Shown in pieces: positions 8,760 to 17,900 of a DNA stretch of 32,342 nucleotides. Location: NCBI GenBank assembly GCA_947440575.1, contig CANETF010000029.1:1-32342 (forward strand), read 5' to 3'. Numbering within the stretch: position 1 is the first letter of the stretch; each line of letters starts with the position of its first letter. Origin of the DNA: Verrucomicrobiaceae bacterium. Lineage in GTDB: Bacteria; Verrucomicrobiota; Verrucomicrobiia; Verrucomicrobiales; Verrucomicrobiaceae. The notes beneath the pieces were generated by a model. The model saw only the letters and a list, made by a program, of their open reading frames with translations, searched no databases and was not told the DNA's origin. The translations under genes were made by a program, and so were the position numbers.

Positions 8760-11700
8760 ATGCCTGCTCGTCCCAATTGCCGCCCCGAACTCGAAGCCGC
8801 CATGCGCCAGCGCATTCTCGTCATTGATGGCGCTATGGGCACCACCATCCGCGGCTACGGCCTCTCTGAAGCCGACGCCCGAGGCTCTCGCTTCCTCTCT
8901 AACGAAAAAGACCTCCTCAACAACGGCGATATCCTCTCCATCACCCGCCCCGACATCATCGAGGACATCCACCGCCGCTTCCTCGAGGCCGGTGCCGACA
9001 TCATCGAAACCAACACCTTCTCCGGCACCAGCATCGCCCAGGCCGAGTTCTTCAAAGAAGTGCCCGAAGGCCGCCGCAAAGACCCCGACTTCTTCCAGGA
9101 AGTCCTCGAAGACAAGTTCCTCAATGACATCGCCTGGGAAATCAATTTCGAGTCCGCCAGACAGTGCCGCAAATGGGCTGACCAAATCGGTGAGCAATCC
9201 GGTCGCAAACGCTACGTCGCCGGTGCCATCGGTCCCCTCACTGTCTCGCTCTCTCAGTTCCCGGACCTCACCGACCTCAGCTTCCGCTACGTCACCTTCG
9301 ACCAGGTGAAGGCCGCCTACAAACACCAAGTCCGCGCTCTTATCGCCGGCGGTGTCGATACCCTCATGGTCGAAACCATCTTCGACTCGCTCAACGCCAA
9401 AACCGCCCTCGTCGCCATCCGCGAGGTCTTCGAAGAGGACAACCTCGAACTCCCCGTGCAAATCAGCGCCGCCGTCGGTCCCGGTGGCGAAACCATGATC
9501 TCCGGTCAGATCACCGAGGCCTACCTCAATGCCATGCGCCACGTGAAGCCGCTCTCCATCGGCCTCAATTGCTCCCTCGGCCCGGACAAAATGCGGCCCT
9601 TCCTCGCCGAACTCGCCGCCAAGGCCGACTGCTTCGTCTCCGCCTACCCCAACGCGGGCATGCCCAATCCCCTCGCCCCCACCGGCTTCGATCTCCTGCC
9701 GCCAGACATGGCCGCCTACGCCACCGACTTCGCGTCCAGTGGCTTCGTCAACATCATGGGTGGCTGCTGCGGCAACACCCCAGAGCACATCGCCGCCATC
9801 GCCAGAGCCGTCGAAGGCCTCCCTCCCCGCATCGTCCCCGCCGACAACCAAACCATGCGCCTTAGCGGCTCCCAGCCCTACGTGCTGACGCCCAGCTCCA
9901 ACTACCTCATGATCGGCGAGCGCACCAACGTCGCCGGCTCGCCGAAATTCGCCAAACTCATCAAGGAAAACAAACTCGAGGAAGCCGTCGCCATCGCCCG
10001 CCAACAGGTCGAAAGCGGCGCCAATGTCATCGACGTCTGCATGGACGAAGGCCTCATCGACGGCGTCGCCATGATGACCAAATTCCTCATCCTCCTCCAA
10101 ACCGAACCCGAGGTGAACAAGGCCCCCATCATGGTCGATTCCTCCAAATGGGAAATCATCGAGGCCGGCCTCAAATGCCTCCAAGGCAAAGGCATCGTCA
10201 ACTCCATCTCCCTCAAGGAGGGCGAGGAAAAGTTCAAAGAATGCGCCCTCAAAATCAAGCAATACGGCGCCGCCACCGTCGTCATGGCCTTTGACGAGCA
10301 AGGCCAGGCCGCCACCTACGAAGAGAAGATCCGCATCTGCGAACGCGCCTACCGCATCCTCGTCGACGAGGTCAACTTCCCGCCCGAAGACATCATCTTC
10401 GACCCCAACATCCTCACTGTCGCCACCGGACTCGAAGAGCACAACAACTACGCCCTCGACTTCATCAACGCCACCCGCTGGATCAAGGAGAACCTCCCCC
10501 ACGCCAAAGTCAGCGGCGGCGTCAGCAACATCAGCTTCAGCTTCCGCGGCAACAACAAGGTCCGCGAGGCCATGCATAGCGTGTTCCTCTACTACGCCAT
10601 CAAGGCCGGCATGGACATGGGCATCGTCAACGCCGGCATGCTCGAAGTTTACGAGGAAATCCCCAAGGACATGCTCGAAAAGGTCGAAGACGTCATCCTC
10701 AACCGCCGCCCCGACGCCACCGAAATCCTCGTCGACTACGCCGAACAATTCAAAGGCCAGGCCGGCACCGCCAACAAGGCTGAGGTCGACATGAGCTGGC
10801 GTGAAGCCAGTGTCGAAAAACGCCTCGAACACTCCCTCCTGCGCGGCATCACCGACTTCATCAACATCGACACCGCCGAAGCCCTCGAAAAACTCGGCAA
10901 ACCCCTCTCCGTCATCGAAGGCCCCCTCATGGATGGCATGAGCGTCGTCGGCGACCTCTTCGGCGCCGGCAAAATGTTCCTCCCGCAGGTCGTCAAAAGC
11001 GCCCGCGTCATGAAACAAAGCGTTGCCTACCTGCAACCTTACATGGAGGCCGAAAAAGCCGCTAACCCCGCCCAACGCAGCGCCGGTAAAATCGTCCTCG
11101 CCACCGTCAAGGGCGACGTCCATGACATCGGCAAAAATATCGTCGGCATCGTCCTCGCCTGCAACGGCTTCGAAGTCACCGACATGGGCGTCATGGTCCC
11201 TTGCCAAAAGATCCTCGACAAAGCCGTCGAAGTCGGCGCTGACGTCATCGGCCTCAGCGGTCTGATCACCCCTTCCCTGGACGAAATGGTCCACGTCGCC
11301 AAGGAAATGGAGCGCCTCGGCTTCAAACAACCTCTTCTCGTCGGCGGTGCCACCACCAGCGCCGCTCACACCGCTATCAAAATCGCCCCCCATTACAGCG
11401 GCCCCATCGTCCACGTCCTCGACGCCTCACGCAGCGTGCCCGTCACCACCTCCCTCATCAGCGAAGACCAAAAAGCCGCTTTCATCCAGAAAAACGAGGA
11501 ACGCCACACCCGTCTCCGCGACGAATACGGCAAAAAGAAAGACCGCGAACTCCTCTCCCTCGCCCAGTCACGCGAACGCGCCCAAAAGAGCGATTGGACC
11601 ACTCAAGAAATCGCCACCCCCTCCTTCACCGGCACCAAAACCATCGAAGGCACCGAACTCGTCGCCACCCTGCGCAACTTCATCGACTGGTCTCCCTTCT

Positions 11701-12551
11701 TCCACTCCTGGGAACTGCGCGGCCGCTGGATTCCCAGCGAAAACCGCTTCTCCTCCGCCCACGAGGATCCCCAACTCAAAATCACCGCCGAAGCCGAGGC
11801 CCTCAAGCTCTACAACGACGCCCTCGCCCTGCTCGACCGCATCAGCTCTGAGAACCGCTTCCAAGCCCGCGGCATCTACGGCTTCTTCCCTGCCAACAGC
11901 ATCGGCGACGACATCGAAGTCTACACCGACGAATCACGCACCACCGTGAAGACCATCTTCCACACCCTGCGCCAGCAGGTCATCAAAAAGGACAAACCCA
12001 ACTTCGCCCTCAGCGACTACATCGCCCCCAAAGACTGCGGTCGTGCCGACTACATCGGCGGTTTCGCCGTCGGCATCCATGGTGCGGACGAATTCTCCAA
12101 GGAGTTCGACGACGCCCATGACCCCTACAGCGGCATCCTCACCAAAGCCGTCGCCGACCGCCTCGCCGAAGCCTTCGCCGAATACCTCCACCAGCAGGCC
12201 CGTTTCGCCTGGGGCTACGAAAAACCCGGCGACCTCTCCATGGAGGAAACCGTCAAAGAAAAATACCGCGGCATCCGCCCCGCCCCCGGTTACCCCGCCC
12301 AACCGGATCACACCGAAAAACCCATCCTGTTCGACCTGCTCGACGCCACCGCCCAAACCGGCGTCGAACTCACCGAAAGCATGGCCATGCACCCCGGCAG
12401 CGCCGTCAGCGGCCTCTACTTCGCCCACCCCGATGCCCACTACTTCGGCATCAGCGTCATCGGCAAAGACCAAATCGAAGACTACGCCACCCGCAAAGGC
12501 ATGCCCATCGCAGAAATCGAACGCTGGCTCGGCCCGTGGTTAGGGTATTGA
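8760..12551 (+). CDS. metH: Cobalamin-dependent methionine synthase
   Basis: Transfers a methyl group from 5-methyltetrahydrofolate via cobalamin to homocysteine, giving methionine. Cytoplasmic, 1263 residues, full length. Homocysteine domain (1 to about 345): zinc ligands C271 in GLNCSLG and C336/C337 in [10 protein letters not shown]. Pterin domain (about 375-640): begins with [11 protein letters not shown]. Cobalamin domain (about 680-910): the DVHDIG motif gives D786, H788 (lower axial cobalt ligand) and G791. Activation domain (about 940-1263): [17 protein letters not shown] near Y1178, and a closing [13 protein letters not shown] / [20 protein letters not shown]. coli has Cys where this protein has Q1181. 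The ATG fits the family start. It is monocistronic in appearance; I see no cobalamin or SAM riboswitch in the 128 bases upstream. Confidence 0.98.
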   Translation: MPARPNCRPELEAAMRQRILVIDGAMGTTIRGYGLSEADARGSRFLSNEKDLLNNGDILSITRPDIIEDIHRRFLEAGADIIETNTFSGTSIAQAEFFKEVPEGRRKDPDFFQEVLEDKFLNDIAWEINFESARQCRKWADQIGEQSGRKRYVAGAIGPLTVSLSQFPDLTDLSFRYVTFDQVKAAYKHQVRALIAGGVDTLMVETIFDSLNAKTALVAIREVFEEDNLELPVQISAAVGPGGETMISGQITEAYLNAMRHVKPLSIGLNCSLGPDKMRPFLAELAAKADCFVSAYPNAGMPNPLAPTGFDLLPPDMAAYATDFASSGFVNIMGGCCGNTPEHIAAIARAVEGLPPRIVPADNQTMRLSGSQPYVLTPSSNYLMIGERTNVAGSPKFAKLIKENKLEEAVAIARQQVESGANVIDVCMDEGLIDGVAMMTKFLILLQTEPEVNKAPIMVDSSKWEIIEAGLKCLQGKGIVNSISLKEGEEKFKECALKIKQYGAATVVMAFDEQGQAATYEEKIRICERAYRILVDEVNFPPEDIIFDPNILTVATGLEEHNNYALDFINATRWIKENLPHAKVSGGVSNISFSFRGNNKVREAMHSVFLYYAIKAGMDMGIVNAGMLEVYEEIPKDMLEKVEDVILNRRPDATEILVDYAEQFKGQAGTANKAEVDMSWREASVEKRLEHSLLRGITDFINIDTAEALEKLGKPLSVIEGPLMDGMSVVGDLFGAGKMFLPQVVKSARVMKQSVAYLQPYMEAEKAANPAQRSAGKIVLATVKGDVHDIGKNIVGIVLACNGFEVTDMGVMVPCQKILDKAVEVGADVIGLSGLITPSLDEMVHVAKEMERLGFKQPLLVGGATTSAAHTAIKIAPHYSGPIVHVLDASRSVPVTTSLISEDQKAAFIQKNEERHTRLRDEYGKKKDRELLSLAQSRERAQKSDWTTQEIATPSFTGTKTIEGTELVATLRNFIDWSPFFHSWELRGRWIPSENRFSSAHEDPQLKITAEAEALKLYNDALALLDRISSENRFQARGIYGFFPANSIGDDIEVYTDESRTTVKTIFHTLRQQVIKKDKPNFALSDYIAPKDCGRADYIGGFAVGIHGADEFSKEFDDAHDPYSGILTKAVADRLAEAFAEYLHQQARFAWGYEKPGDLSMEETVKEKYRGIRPAPGYPAQPDHTEKPILFDLLDATAQTGVELTESMAMHPGSAVSGLYFAHPDAHYFGISVIGKDQIEDYATRKGMPIAEIERWLGPWLGY

Positions 12552-12562
12552 TGTCCACCCAG

Positions 12563-12707
12563 TCTCAGTAAGGCTCCGTCACCCACTCGCACCAAACCCA
12601 ATCCCTCAGGCACTGGGCCGCTCAGTGCCTTCTCCAGCATCTCTGGCCGCCATCCCTGCGGCCCCGGCTTTGACTCGTCTTTCTTCAGCGCCTTGAAGTG
12701 CACCAAA
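12563..12707 (-). pseudogene. Orphan 3'-end fragment of the HMA-domain gene
   Basis: This stretch aligns end to end with the 3' end of the intact gene at 13465-14028 (matching copy 13463-13609) in the same orientation. By hand I count about 14 mismatches and one 2-base gap over roughly 145 bases. The decoded fragment reads VHFKALKKDESKPGPQGWRP and then MLEKALSGPVPEGLGL, against VHFKALKKDESKSGPQGWQP in the intact gene. The 2-base gap shifts the frame near the C-terminus, no start or N-terminal domain is present, and it abuts the metH stop. It is therefore a gene remnant. With the intact copy it forms direct repeats bracketing the toxin-antitoxin module. Confidence 0.88.
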
Positions 12708-12748
12708 CCTACTCGGCCCCCACCCCTCAAAAGCATTTTCCCAGCAGA

Positions 12749-13159
12749 TCACCCCAAGTCAGCAGCAAGCAGAAAATCGCGCGGCGTGCTCACCCGCATC
12801 CCATAAACCGTCGTCCCCAGCAGCAGTTCGAAGTCCCCTTTGTCTAAAGTCAGCAGCACATCACTCTTGGCCGCCAGGGCGGAAATCAAGACCGGTTTGT
12901 CTTTGGAGGCAGTGAGCAGCAGCGGTTTTTTGCTGGTGAGGGCGTTGGACACCCATTCGATTTTGGTCTGCAGTTCCGCCCATTTCAGATTGGCGTCCGC
13001 ACCGAGTTTGCCGATGTTTCGGCTTGTTTCCGCACAGCAATAACTGGCCGAGACCAAGCACCAAGCTCTCTCGGGGGCGATTTCCGTGATCAGCCTCGAC
13101 AACGATTTCCCCGAACCGCAGGCGGAAAGCATCACGCTGCTATCCAGGAAAACCCTCAC
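12749..13159 (-). CDS. PIN-domain toxin of a second toxin-antitoxin pair
   Basis: A 136-residue PIN-fold protein beginning with GTG (MRVFLDSSVM). Acidic residues expected for the nuclease centre are D6, E44 (CCAETSRN), D87 (KDKPVLISALA) and D106/D109 in LLTLDKGDF. The closing segment (VYGMRVSTPRDFL) is typical of the 'PIN_3'-like group of toxins, in which the last strand precedes a 'TP..F' motif. The GTG start overlaps the antitoxin stop (GTGA, four bases), so the two genes are translationally coupled. The RNA target is unknown. It is not closely similar to the VapC toxin at 7980-8372, so the two pairs are independent. Confidence 0.82.
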   Translation of the reverse strand: MRVFLDSSVMLSACGSGKSLSRLITEIAPERAWCLVSASYCCAETSRNIGKLGADANLKWAELQTKIEWVSNALTSKKPLLLTASKDKPVLISALAAKSDVLLTLDKGDFELLLGTTVYGMRVSTPRDFLLAADLG

Positions 13160-13398
13160 GCCTTGCCTGCCTTTATCCAGAACGCTTCCGCGCCCCTTTC
13201 ATCTTCAGCGATCCAGCCTTGCAAGGTTTCCTCGGGAATTTCGCGCAGGGGCAGGGCTTCCGCTGGTTGCAGGAAAACCCCGCCATCCCGCATTTCCACC
13301 AGCATCATCGGATGTGCGGCGGCATCGAGCCCCAACTTGCGGCGTATGTCCGGCGGCAAAGTAATCGTGCCGCGCTTGGAAACGGGAATGGATGTCAT
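13156..13398 (-). CDS. AbrB/MazE-fold (SpoVT) antitoxin
   Basis: An 80-residue antitoxin. The first 45 residues (IPVSKRGTITLPPDIRRKLG, then LDAAAHPMMLVEMRDGGVFLQP) are a clear swapped-hairpin AbrB DNA-binding domain. The C-terminal part (about 50-80, acidic with aromatic residues) would bind the PIN toxin. ATG 13398 is preferred: an upstream in-frame TTG at 13413 would add five residues read through the repeat array. No Shine-Dalgarno is visible. The gene is the first of the pair and, by family, should regulate its own promoter. Confidence 0.85.
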   Translation of the reverse strand: MTSIPVSKRGTITLPPDIRRKLGLDAAAHPMMLVEMRDGGVFLQPAEALPLREIPEETLQGWIAEDERGAEAFWIKAGKA

Positions 13399-13424
13399 GC
13401 TGCAATGCTGCAATACGGCAATAC
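13398..13424 (-). promoter_or_regulatory. Octamer direct repeats upstream of the AbrB antitoxin
   Basis: TGCTGCAA, TGCTGCAA and TACGGCAA stand head to tail at 13398-13421, followed by TAC. They cover the start codon and upstream edge of the antitoxin gene and are a candidate operator for the AbrB-type antitoxin. A TTGACG lies about 27 bases upstream of the start codon on the minus strand and could be a -35, but no convincing -10 follows. Confidence 0.4.
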
Positions 13425-13464
13425 ACCCGTCAAGCGAGAACGAAGCTCGGCTTGGCCCCCAATC

Positions 13465-14028
13465 TCAGTAAGGCTCCGTCACCCACTCGCACGCCAGACC
13501 CAAGCCCTCAGGCGCCGGGCGGCTCAGTGCCTTCTCCAGCACCTCCGGCTGCCACCCCTGCGGCCCCGACTTCGACTCATCTTTCTTCAGCGCCTTAAAA
13601 TGCACCAGAAACTCCCCCGTCTTCTCGTCCATCACCGCGATATCCACCCACCCCTTCATCGTTTCCATCACCGCATCCACTTTCGCCGCATTCCCGCCCT
13701 TGGCATAATCCGGCACCTTCAAATGCAGCCAAGGCTCATACGGCCTGCCATGCAGTTGCACCGCCTCCATCACTCCCTGCGCAATCTGATGCGCGCTCGC
13801 CTTTGCCGGGTCATACGTCACCCGCGCCACACTGTCCAGCCGCTGCTCCAATTCCACGTTCGTCACTCCCTCCACCTCCGCCACCGACTGCCTCACCACT
13901 TCCACACACGCCGCGCACTCGATGCCCCCCACAAAAAAAGTCAGGTTCGCTGCAGGCTTCTCCGCCGCCAGCAAACCACAACCGGCTACCAGCAGCAGCC
14001 CGCCTCTCAAAAACGTCGCGATCACCAT
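13465..14028 (-). CDS. Exported heavy-metal-associated (HMA) domain protein
   Basis: A 187-residue protein. Residues 1-22 form a signal peptide (hydrophobic LLLVAGCGLLAA). Residues about 28-95 form an HMA fold with the metal-binding C38-A-A-C41 in GGIECAACVEVV, then GVTNVELEQ and VTYDPAKAS, as in copper chaperones and MerP-like proteins. The C-terminal half (about 100-187) is not a known metal domain to me; it contains WLHLKVPDYAKGG and VHFKALKKDES and ends ACEWVTEPY. It starts 18 bases after the DUF1501 stop and probably belongs to that operon. Its last ~145 bases are duplicated as a remnant at 12563-12707, on the far side of the toxin-antitoxin pair. A periplasmic metal-binding role is inferred from the CxxC only. 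Confidence 0.78.
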   Translation of the reverse strand: MVIATFLRGGLLLVAGCGLLAAEKPAANLTFFVGGIECAACVEVVRQSVAEVEGVTNVELEQRLDSVARVTYDPAKASAHQIAQGVMEAVQLHGRPYEPWLHLKVPDYAKGGNAAKVDAVMETMKGWVDIAVMDEKTGEFLVHFKALKKDESKSGPQGWQPEVLEKALSRPAPEGLGLACEWVTEPY

Positions 14029-14046
14029 GACGTGTCCGCTACCTCA

Positions 14047-15354
14047 TCAAGCAAACAAATGCGCCAAAGGCTTGCCCTTGTCCGCCACGGTGAAAGGTCG
14101 CTTCGAAGGCGAGAACAACACCTGATCCAACGGCAACCCAAGCGCATAACCAATCGTCGCATTGAAATCCGGAATGCTGACCACTCCCTCCGCCACCGTG
14201 TTACCCCGTTCATCCGATGCCCCATGCACCGTCCCCCCCTTAACCCCACCACCCGCCAACAGGCACGAGAACGCTTTGGGATGGTGATCGCGCCCATCAT
14301 TCGCATTGATCTCCGGTGTCCGCCCAAACTCTGTCGCCAACACCACCAGCGTGTCCTTCAACATCCCCCGCTTCTCCAGATCTGACAGCAGCGTGCTCAA
14401 CGCCGCATCCAATTCGTCGCACATCTCCGGCACCTTCGTGAAATTGGCATTGTGCGTGTCCCAACTCCCAAAGGTCACCTCCACAAAACGCACCCCATGC
14501 TCGACCAACCGACGCGCCAGCAAACAGCCCTGACCAAATTTGCCGTCGCCATACTTATCACGTAGAGCAGCATCTTCCGCGCTCAGATCAAACGCCTTCA
14601 ACTCCTCGCTCTTCATCATCTTCACCGCGTCGTCATACATGTCCGTGTAGGCACGCACCCGCCCCAGGTCATACGTCTGCTCAAAAGCCGTGTCCAACTT
14701 CTTCGACAAACTCAACCGATCCTGAAACTCCTCCTCCGTAAACCGCTCCAGCCGGCTCACATTCTTCAGCCCCGCCTCCGGATTGCTCACCATCAAAGGC
14801 GCAAACTTCGCCTCAAAAAATCCCGCTCCAGGGTGCTTGCTGTCATTCCCAATCATCACCGTTGCCGGCAAAGTCGGATTCCCCCGATTCTGAAACTTCT
14901 CCAACCATGCTCCCATCCCGGGATGCCGAATCGAACTCCGCAGCGTGTAACTCGTCCGCATGAAATACTGCCCCTGCTCATGCGCCCCCTGCGTCGATGA
15001 CATGGACCGAATCAAAGCCACCTTGTCCATCTGGCGCGACATCAACGGCAGATACTCGCTAATCTGAACCCCATCCGCCTTCGTCTGAATCGCCTTGGTC
15101 AGCCCCATCACCTCACTGTTCTTCTTCGGATCCCACGTGTCCAAGTGACTCATGCCGCCCGTCATGTACAAATAAATGACGTTCCTCGCCGTCGGCACCT
15201 GCTTCAGAGGCGATGTATTCTCACCCGGCACCGCCAGGGCCTTGCCACCCACATGGCCAAGAGCCGTAACCCCAAGGAAAGTCTTCGCCGCACCCGCGAT
15301 GAATTCACGGCGGCCAGTTTCAGTGCGCAGCAATGAAGCGTTAATCGAGTTCAT
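14047..15354 (-). CDS. DUF1501 protein, Tat-exported
   Basis: A 435-residue protein of the DUF1501 family, related in fold to sulfatases and alkaline phosphatases. The N-terminus carries a twin-arginine motif (TGRREFIAG, RR at 15-16) and a hydrophobic stretch. Family hallmarks are YLYMTGGMSHLDTWDPK near residue 60, the SSTQGAHEQGQY block, GVRFVEVTFGSWDTHNANF, and LVVLATEFGRTPEINANDGRDHHP. These proteins are very abundant in Verrucomicrobiota and Planctomycetes and almost always sit next to a DUF1549/DUF1553 gene, as here (25 bases downstream of it). The biochemical role is not established; involvement in extracytoplasmic polymer breakdown is a common guess. Confidence 0.92.
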   Translation of the reverse strand: MNSINASLLRTETGRREFIAGAAKTFLGVTALGHVGGKALAVPGENTSPLKQVPTARNVIYLYMTGGMSHLDTWDPKKNSEVMGLTKAIQTKADGVQISEYLPLMSRQMDKVALIRSMSSTQGAHEQGQYFMRTSYTLRSSIRHPGMGAWLEKFQNRGNPTLPATVMIGNDSKHPGAGFFEAKFAPLMVSNPEAGLKNVSRLERFTEEEFQDRLSLSKKLDTAFEQTYDLGRVRAYTDMYDDAVKMMKSEELKAFDLSAEDAALRDKYGDGKFGQGCLLARRLVEHGVRFVEVTFGSWDTHNANFTKVPEMCDELDAALSTLLSDLEKRGMLKDTLVVLATEFGRTPEINANDGRDHHPKAFSCLLAGGGVKGGTVHGASDERGNTVAEGVVSIPDFNATIGYALGLPLDQVLFSPSKRPFTVADKGKPLAHLFA

Positions 15355-15379
15355 AAGATCAAAGAGTTGAATGTGAAAA

Positions 15380-17647
15380 CTATTGGATAAACAAAAACTG
15401 CTTGGTGTTGATCAGCGCCCACAGCGCATCCGCTTGACCCTTCGCATCGCCCGCTTGGATCATCGACCCCAAAAGCTTCTTCTCCTCCACCGTCGCCCTG
15501 CGACTCAGCAGGCTCAAATACAGGGTATCGACTGCCGCGTCCGCATCCTTGGCACCCTTCAGCGCCCTCGACAAAACGGTGAACGGATTCAGAATATCCT
15601 CAAACTGCTCCCCGTTCAGCATCATCAGCGCCTGACCGACCGTGGCTTCCTTGTTCGAATTTTCAATGAGCTCCCGGTCCGATTGCCCAAACTCCCGCAA
15701 AAAGTGCCCCAACGGCGCCGGCGACCGCACATCCGCCGCTCTCACCATGACCTTCTCACAATTGTAAGCAAACCGGGAAAACTCCTTCGCATCCTCCTTC
15801 GACACATCAAACGTGTCTCGCATCCGGTCACGCTGCGCTTCCTCAATCTGATTCAGCCGACTCCGCCGCATCTTCTGCACCGCCGCCAACGCCTCATCAA
15901 ATCCCAGCTTGTCCCCGTTCTTGGACTTCAGCACCGCCGTGATCTCCTTCGCCATCTCAGGATCCGTCTGCTCCTTGATTTTGCCGTCCTTCGCTAACTG
16001 AACAAACTTCTGATAGCCCATCTCATAAACGATGTCCTCCACCGCCTGATCAATCTCATTCCGCTGCTTCGCCACCACCCGCTTCGCCGCCCGAATCCCG
16101 TCCTCATCCTTCGCTTCCTGTGCCTTCGTCAAATCTTCCTGAGCCTTGCGCACATCCGCAGCCAATTGCTTCTGCACCCCCGCAATCCGCTTCGCCCCAG
16201 CGGTCAGTTCCTCATCACTCAAAGCCGCCAACGCGTTGTCCAACCAGCGCACCCGCGTCAGCAAATTCTCACGCTCCAACTCCGCTTCCAAACTCACCCG
16301 ATCAGCCTGCGGCTTGTACAGCACCACCATCGAATCCCAAATCTGCTCGGCACTCATCCGCCGCATCAAAGGTCCAGGAAAATAAAACGGCTCACCCAAC
16401 GTCAACTCCTTCGTGTAAGAGGCCCGCTGGTACGATTCCGTGTTCATCACCACACGCAAGAACCCCTTCATGTCATAATTCAGCTCCTTCATGAGCTTCT
16501 CCAGGTAAGTCATCAACGCCGGATTCGTCGGCACCGTCGAGTCCGTCAGCTCATCAACCGGTTCGATCACCCCTTGCCCCATCACCTTCTTCCAAAGCCG
16601 ATTCGCAATGACCAGGGTGAACCTCGGATTCTCTTTCGAAGTCATCCATTGCGCATAGGCATCCACCGGCGATTGCCCCTCAACTGTCACTTTGCCATCT
16701 GGCGCAAACGCCGCCGGAATCACCGGCTGCACCACATCGAACGGCTTCGCATTGTCATACTGATAGTCATGCGGCAGCTTCAAGGCGCGCGAGGTGCGCA
16801 CCACCGTATTGTAACGCAAGGGACGCAAAATCTCAGTCATCGCCTTGCCCATTTCCTTCCTCTCTGCAGCGACCGCCGCCGACGCATTCTTCCCTTTCTT
16901 GCTCTTCTTGGAGTAGGCGGCATCCGAGAGGGTTCGGCCTACCAGTCCATTACTCCCCGTCACCCCGTAAGTGTGCGCCGCCATTTGGTAGTAATCCATC
17001 ATCGACCACTTATCGAAAGGGTGATCATGACACTGCGCACACACCATCTGCGTCCCCAAAAACACCTGCGTCGTCACCGCCATGTTGTCGAGCTGCATGT
17101 TGTAATCCCGAATGTAAAACCCCACCGCCCCATTGTCGTAGGTCTTGCCCTCCGCCGTGATCAGTTCCTTCACCATCACGTCATAAGGCTTGTTCGCCGC
17201 CAAACTCTGCTTCAGCCAGTCCGCATACGCCAGCCCAGCAGGCAGGCTCTGCCCCCCGCCAATCGTGGTGCTCTTCAGACGCAGCACATCCGCCCAAAAA
17301 TTGAAGTAGTTTTGCTGATACCCGGGCGACGCCAGCAACTGATCGATCAGTTTCGCCCGCTTATCCGCCGCCGGGTCCGCCAAAAACGCCTGCGTCTCCT
17401 TCAAAGAAGGAATCCTTCCCACCGTATCCAAATACACCCGCCGCAGGAACACCTCGTCCGTCGCCCGCGCATTCGGCGGCAACTTCTGCTGCTCCAGCTT
17501 GCTCAGCACCAGGGCATCAATCTCCTTGGCTCGGCCAATGGCATCCAGCGACTCAGCCTCGGCACAAGCCCAAGCGAACAGTCCGAGAGCACCAATGGCC
17601 CAAATTTGGCGATTTTTAAGGTTTGGAGTGAAGCGAGGATTCTTCAT
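15380..17647 (-). CDS. DUF1549 and DUF1553 domain protein, secreted
   Basis: About 755 residues. The chosen ATG at 17647 gives MKNPRFTPNLKNRQIWAIGA with a following hydrophobic run ending WACAEAES, a plausible signal peptide; the in-frame extension to 17803 lacks one. DUF1549 occupies the first half, with DEVFLRRVYLDTVGRIPS and the diagnostic MVCAQCHDHPFDKWS (near residue 200). A central charged insert (about 480-600) is rich in Lys, Glu and Ala and may be a coiled coil. DUF1553 forms the C-terminal part, with RRMSAEQIWDSMV and HFLREFGQSDRE. No N-terminal cytochrome c-like (CxxCH-bearing PSCyt1) domain is seen, unlike many planctomycete relatives. It probably forms one operon with the DUF1501 and HMA genes; function unknown. 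Confidence 0.92.
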   Translation of the reverse strand: MKNPRFTPNLKNRQIWAIGALGLFAWACAEAESLDAIGRAKEIDALVLSKLEQQKLPPNARATDEVFLRRVYLDTVGRIPSLKETQAFLADPAADKRAKLIDQLLASPGYQQNYFNFWADVLRLKSTTIGGGQSLPAGLAYADWLKQSLAANKPYDVMVKELITAEGKTYDNGAVGFYIRDYNMQLDNMAVTTQVFLGTQMVCAQCHDHPFDKWSMMDYYQMAAHTYGVTGSNGLVGRTLSDAAYSKKSKKGKNASAAVAAERKEMGKAMTEILRPLRYNTVVRTSRALKLPHDYQYDNAKPFDVVQPVIPAAFAPDGKVTVEGQSPVDAYAQWMTSKENPRFTLVIANRLWKKVMGQGVIEPVDELTDSTVPTNPALMTYLEKLMKELNYDMKGFLRVVMNTESYQRASYTKELTLGEPFYFPGPLMRRMSAEQIWDSMVVLYKPQADRVSLEAELERENLLTRVRWLDNALAALSDEELTAGAKRIAGVQKQLAADVRKAQEDLTKAQEAKDEDGIRAAKRVVAKQRNEIDQAVEDIVYEMGYQKFVQLAKDGKIKEQTDPEMAKEITAVLKSKNGDKLGFDEALAAVQKMRRSRLNQIEEAQRDRMRDTFDVSKEDAKEFSRFAYNCEKVMVRAADVRSPAPLGHFLREFGQSDRELIENSNKEATVGQALMMLNGEQFEDILNPFTVLSRALKGAKDADAAVDTLYLSLLSRRATVEEKKLLGSMIQAGDAKGQADALWALINTKQFLFIQ

Positions 17648-17900
17648 ATTTTTCACGGTGAACTTCCCTTGGACGCTGACCCAAAGGCTTGGATTCATCC
17701 GTGAAACGTCAGACCCACCCCCCTCTTTCAGTTTCTTTTGCGGCCCATCTTTGATCGGTAAATACTCCCAGATGAACGCACTCCCCACGGGAGCAGTGAG
17801 CACCCGCTTACCACCCTCCCCACACCCAATGTGACGTATTTGTCACAGTCGGCCATTTGCCCGTCGTTGAGGCTTTGCCAAGCTGACATGGGCTTTACTC
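17648..17900. promoter_or_regulatory. Divergent control region with a palindrome
   Basis: This 253-base gap separates the minus-strand DUF1549 operon from the plus-strand TonB operon, so promoters for both should lie here. The clearest element is TGTGACGTATTTGTCACA at 17830-17847, a perfect palindrome with 6-base arms and a 6-base centre, 53 bases before the first TonB-operon gene. A pair TTTCACGG (17651-17658) and CCGTGAAA (17699-17706) could pair in the DUF1549 leader. I could not place convincing -35/-10 pairs for either operon. Confidence 0.5.

Noticed and set aside
8745..11414. A very long open frame (889 codons) on the minus strand across metH
   Set aside because: It lies wholly antisense to an unmistakable metH. 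Its residues (almost all Asp, Glu, Gly, Ala, Val, Phe, Leu) are the mirror of codons ending in C, so it is a composition artefact.
12749..13398. A composite transposon suggested by the flanking direct repeats
   Set aside because: The repeats are coding 3' ends of a host-type gene, with no inverted repeats and no transposase.
17651..17706. TTTCACGG / CCGTGAAA pair as a riboregulator of the DUF1549 gene
   Set aside because: The arms are 40 bases apart and only 8 bp long; without conservation data a chance pairing is as likely.
17648..17803. N-terminal extension of the DUF1549 gene to 17803
   Set aside because: The extension is polar and unrelated to the family; the ATG at 17647 gives a plausible signal peptide directly before DUF1549.
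17830..17847. A CRP binding site
   Set aside because: TGTGA and TCACA are both present but separated by 8 bases, whereas the E. coli CRP site has 6. A dimeric regulator is plausible, but CRP itself is not supported.
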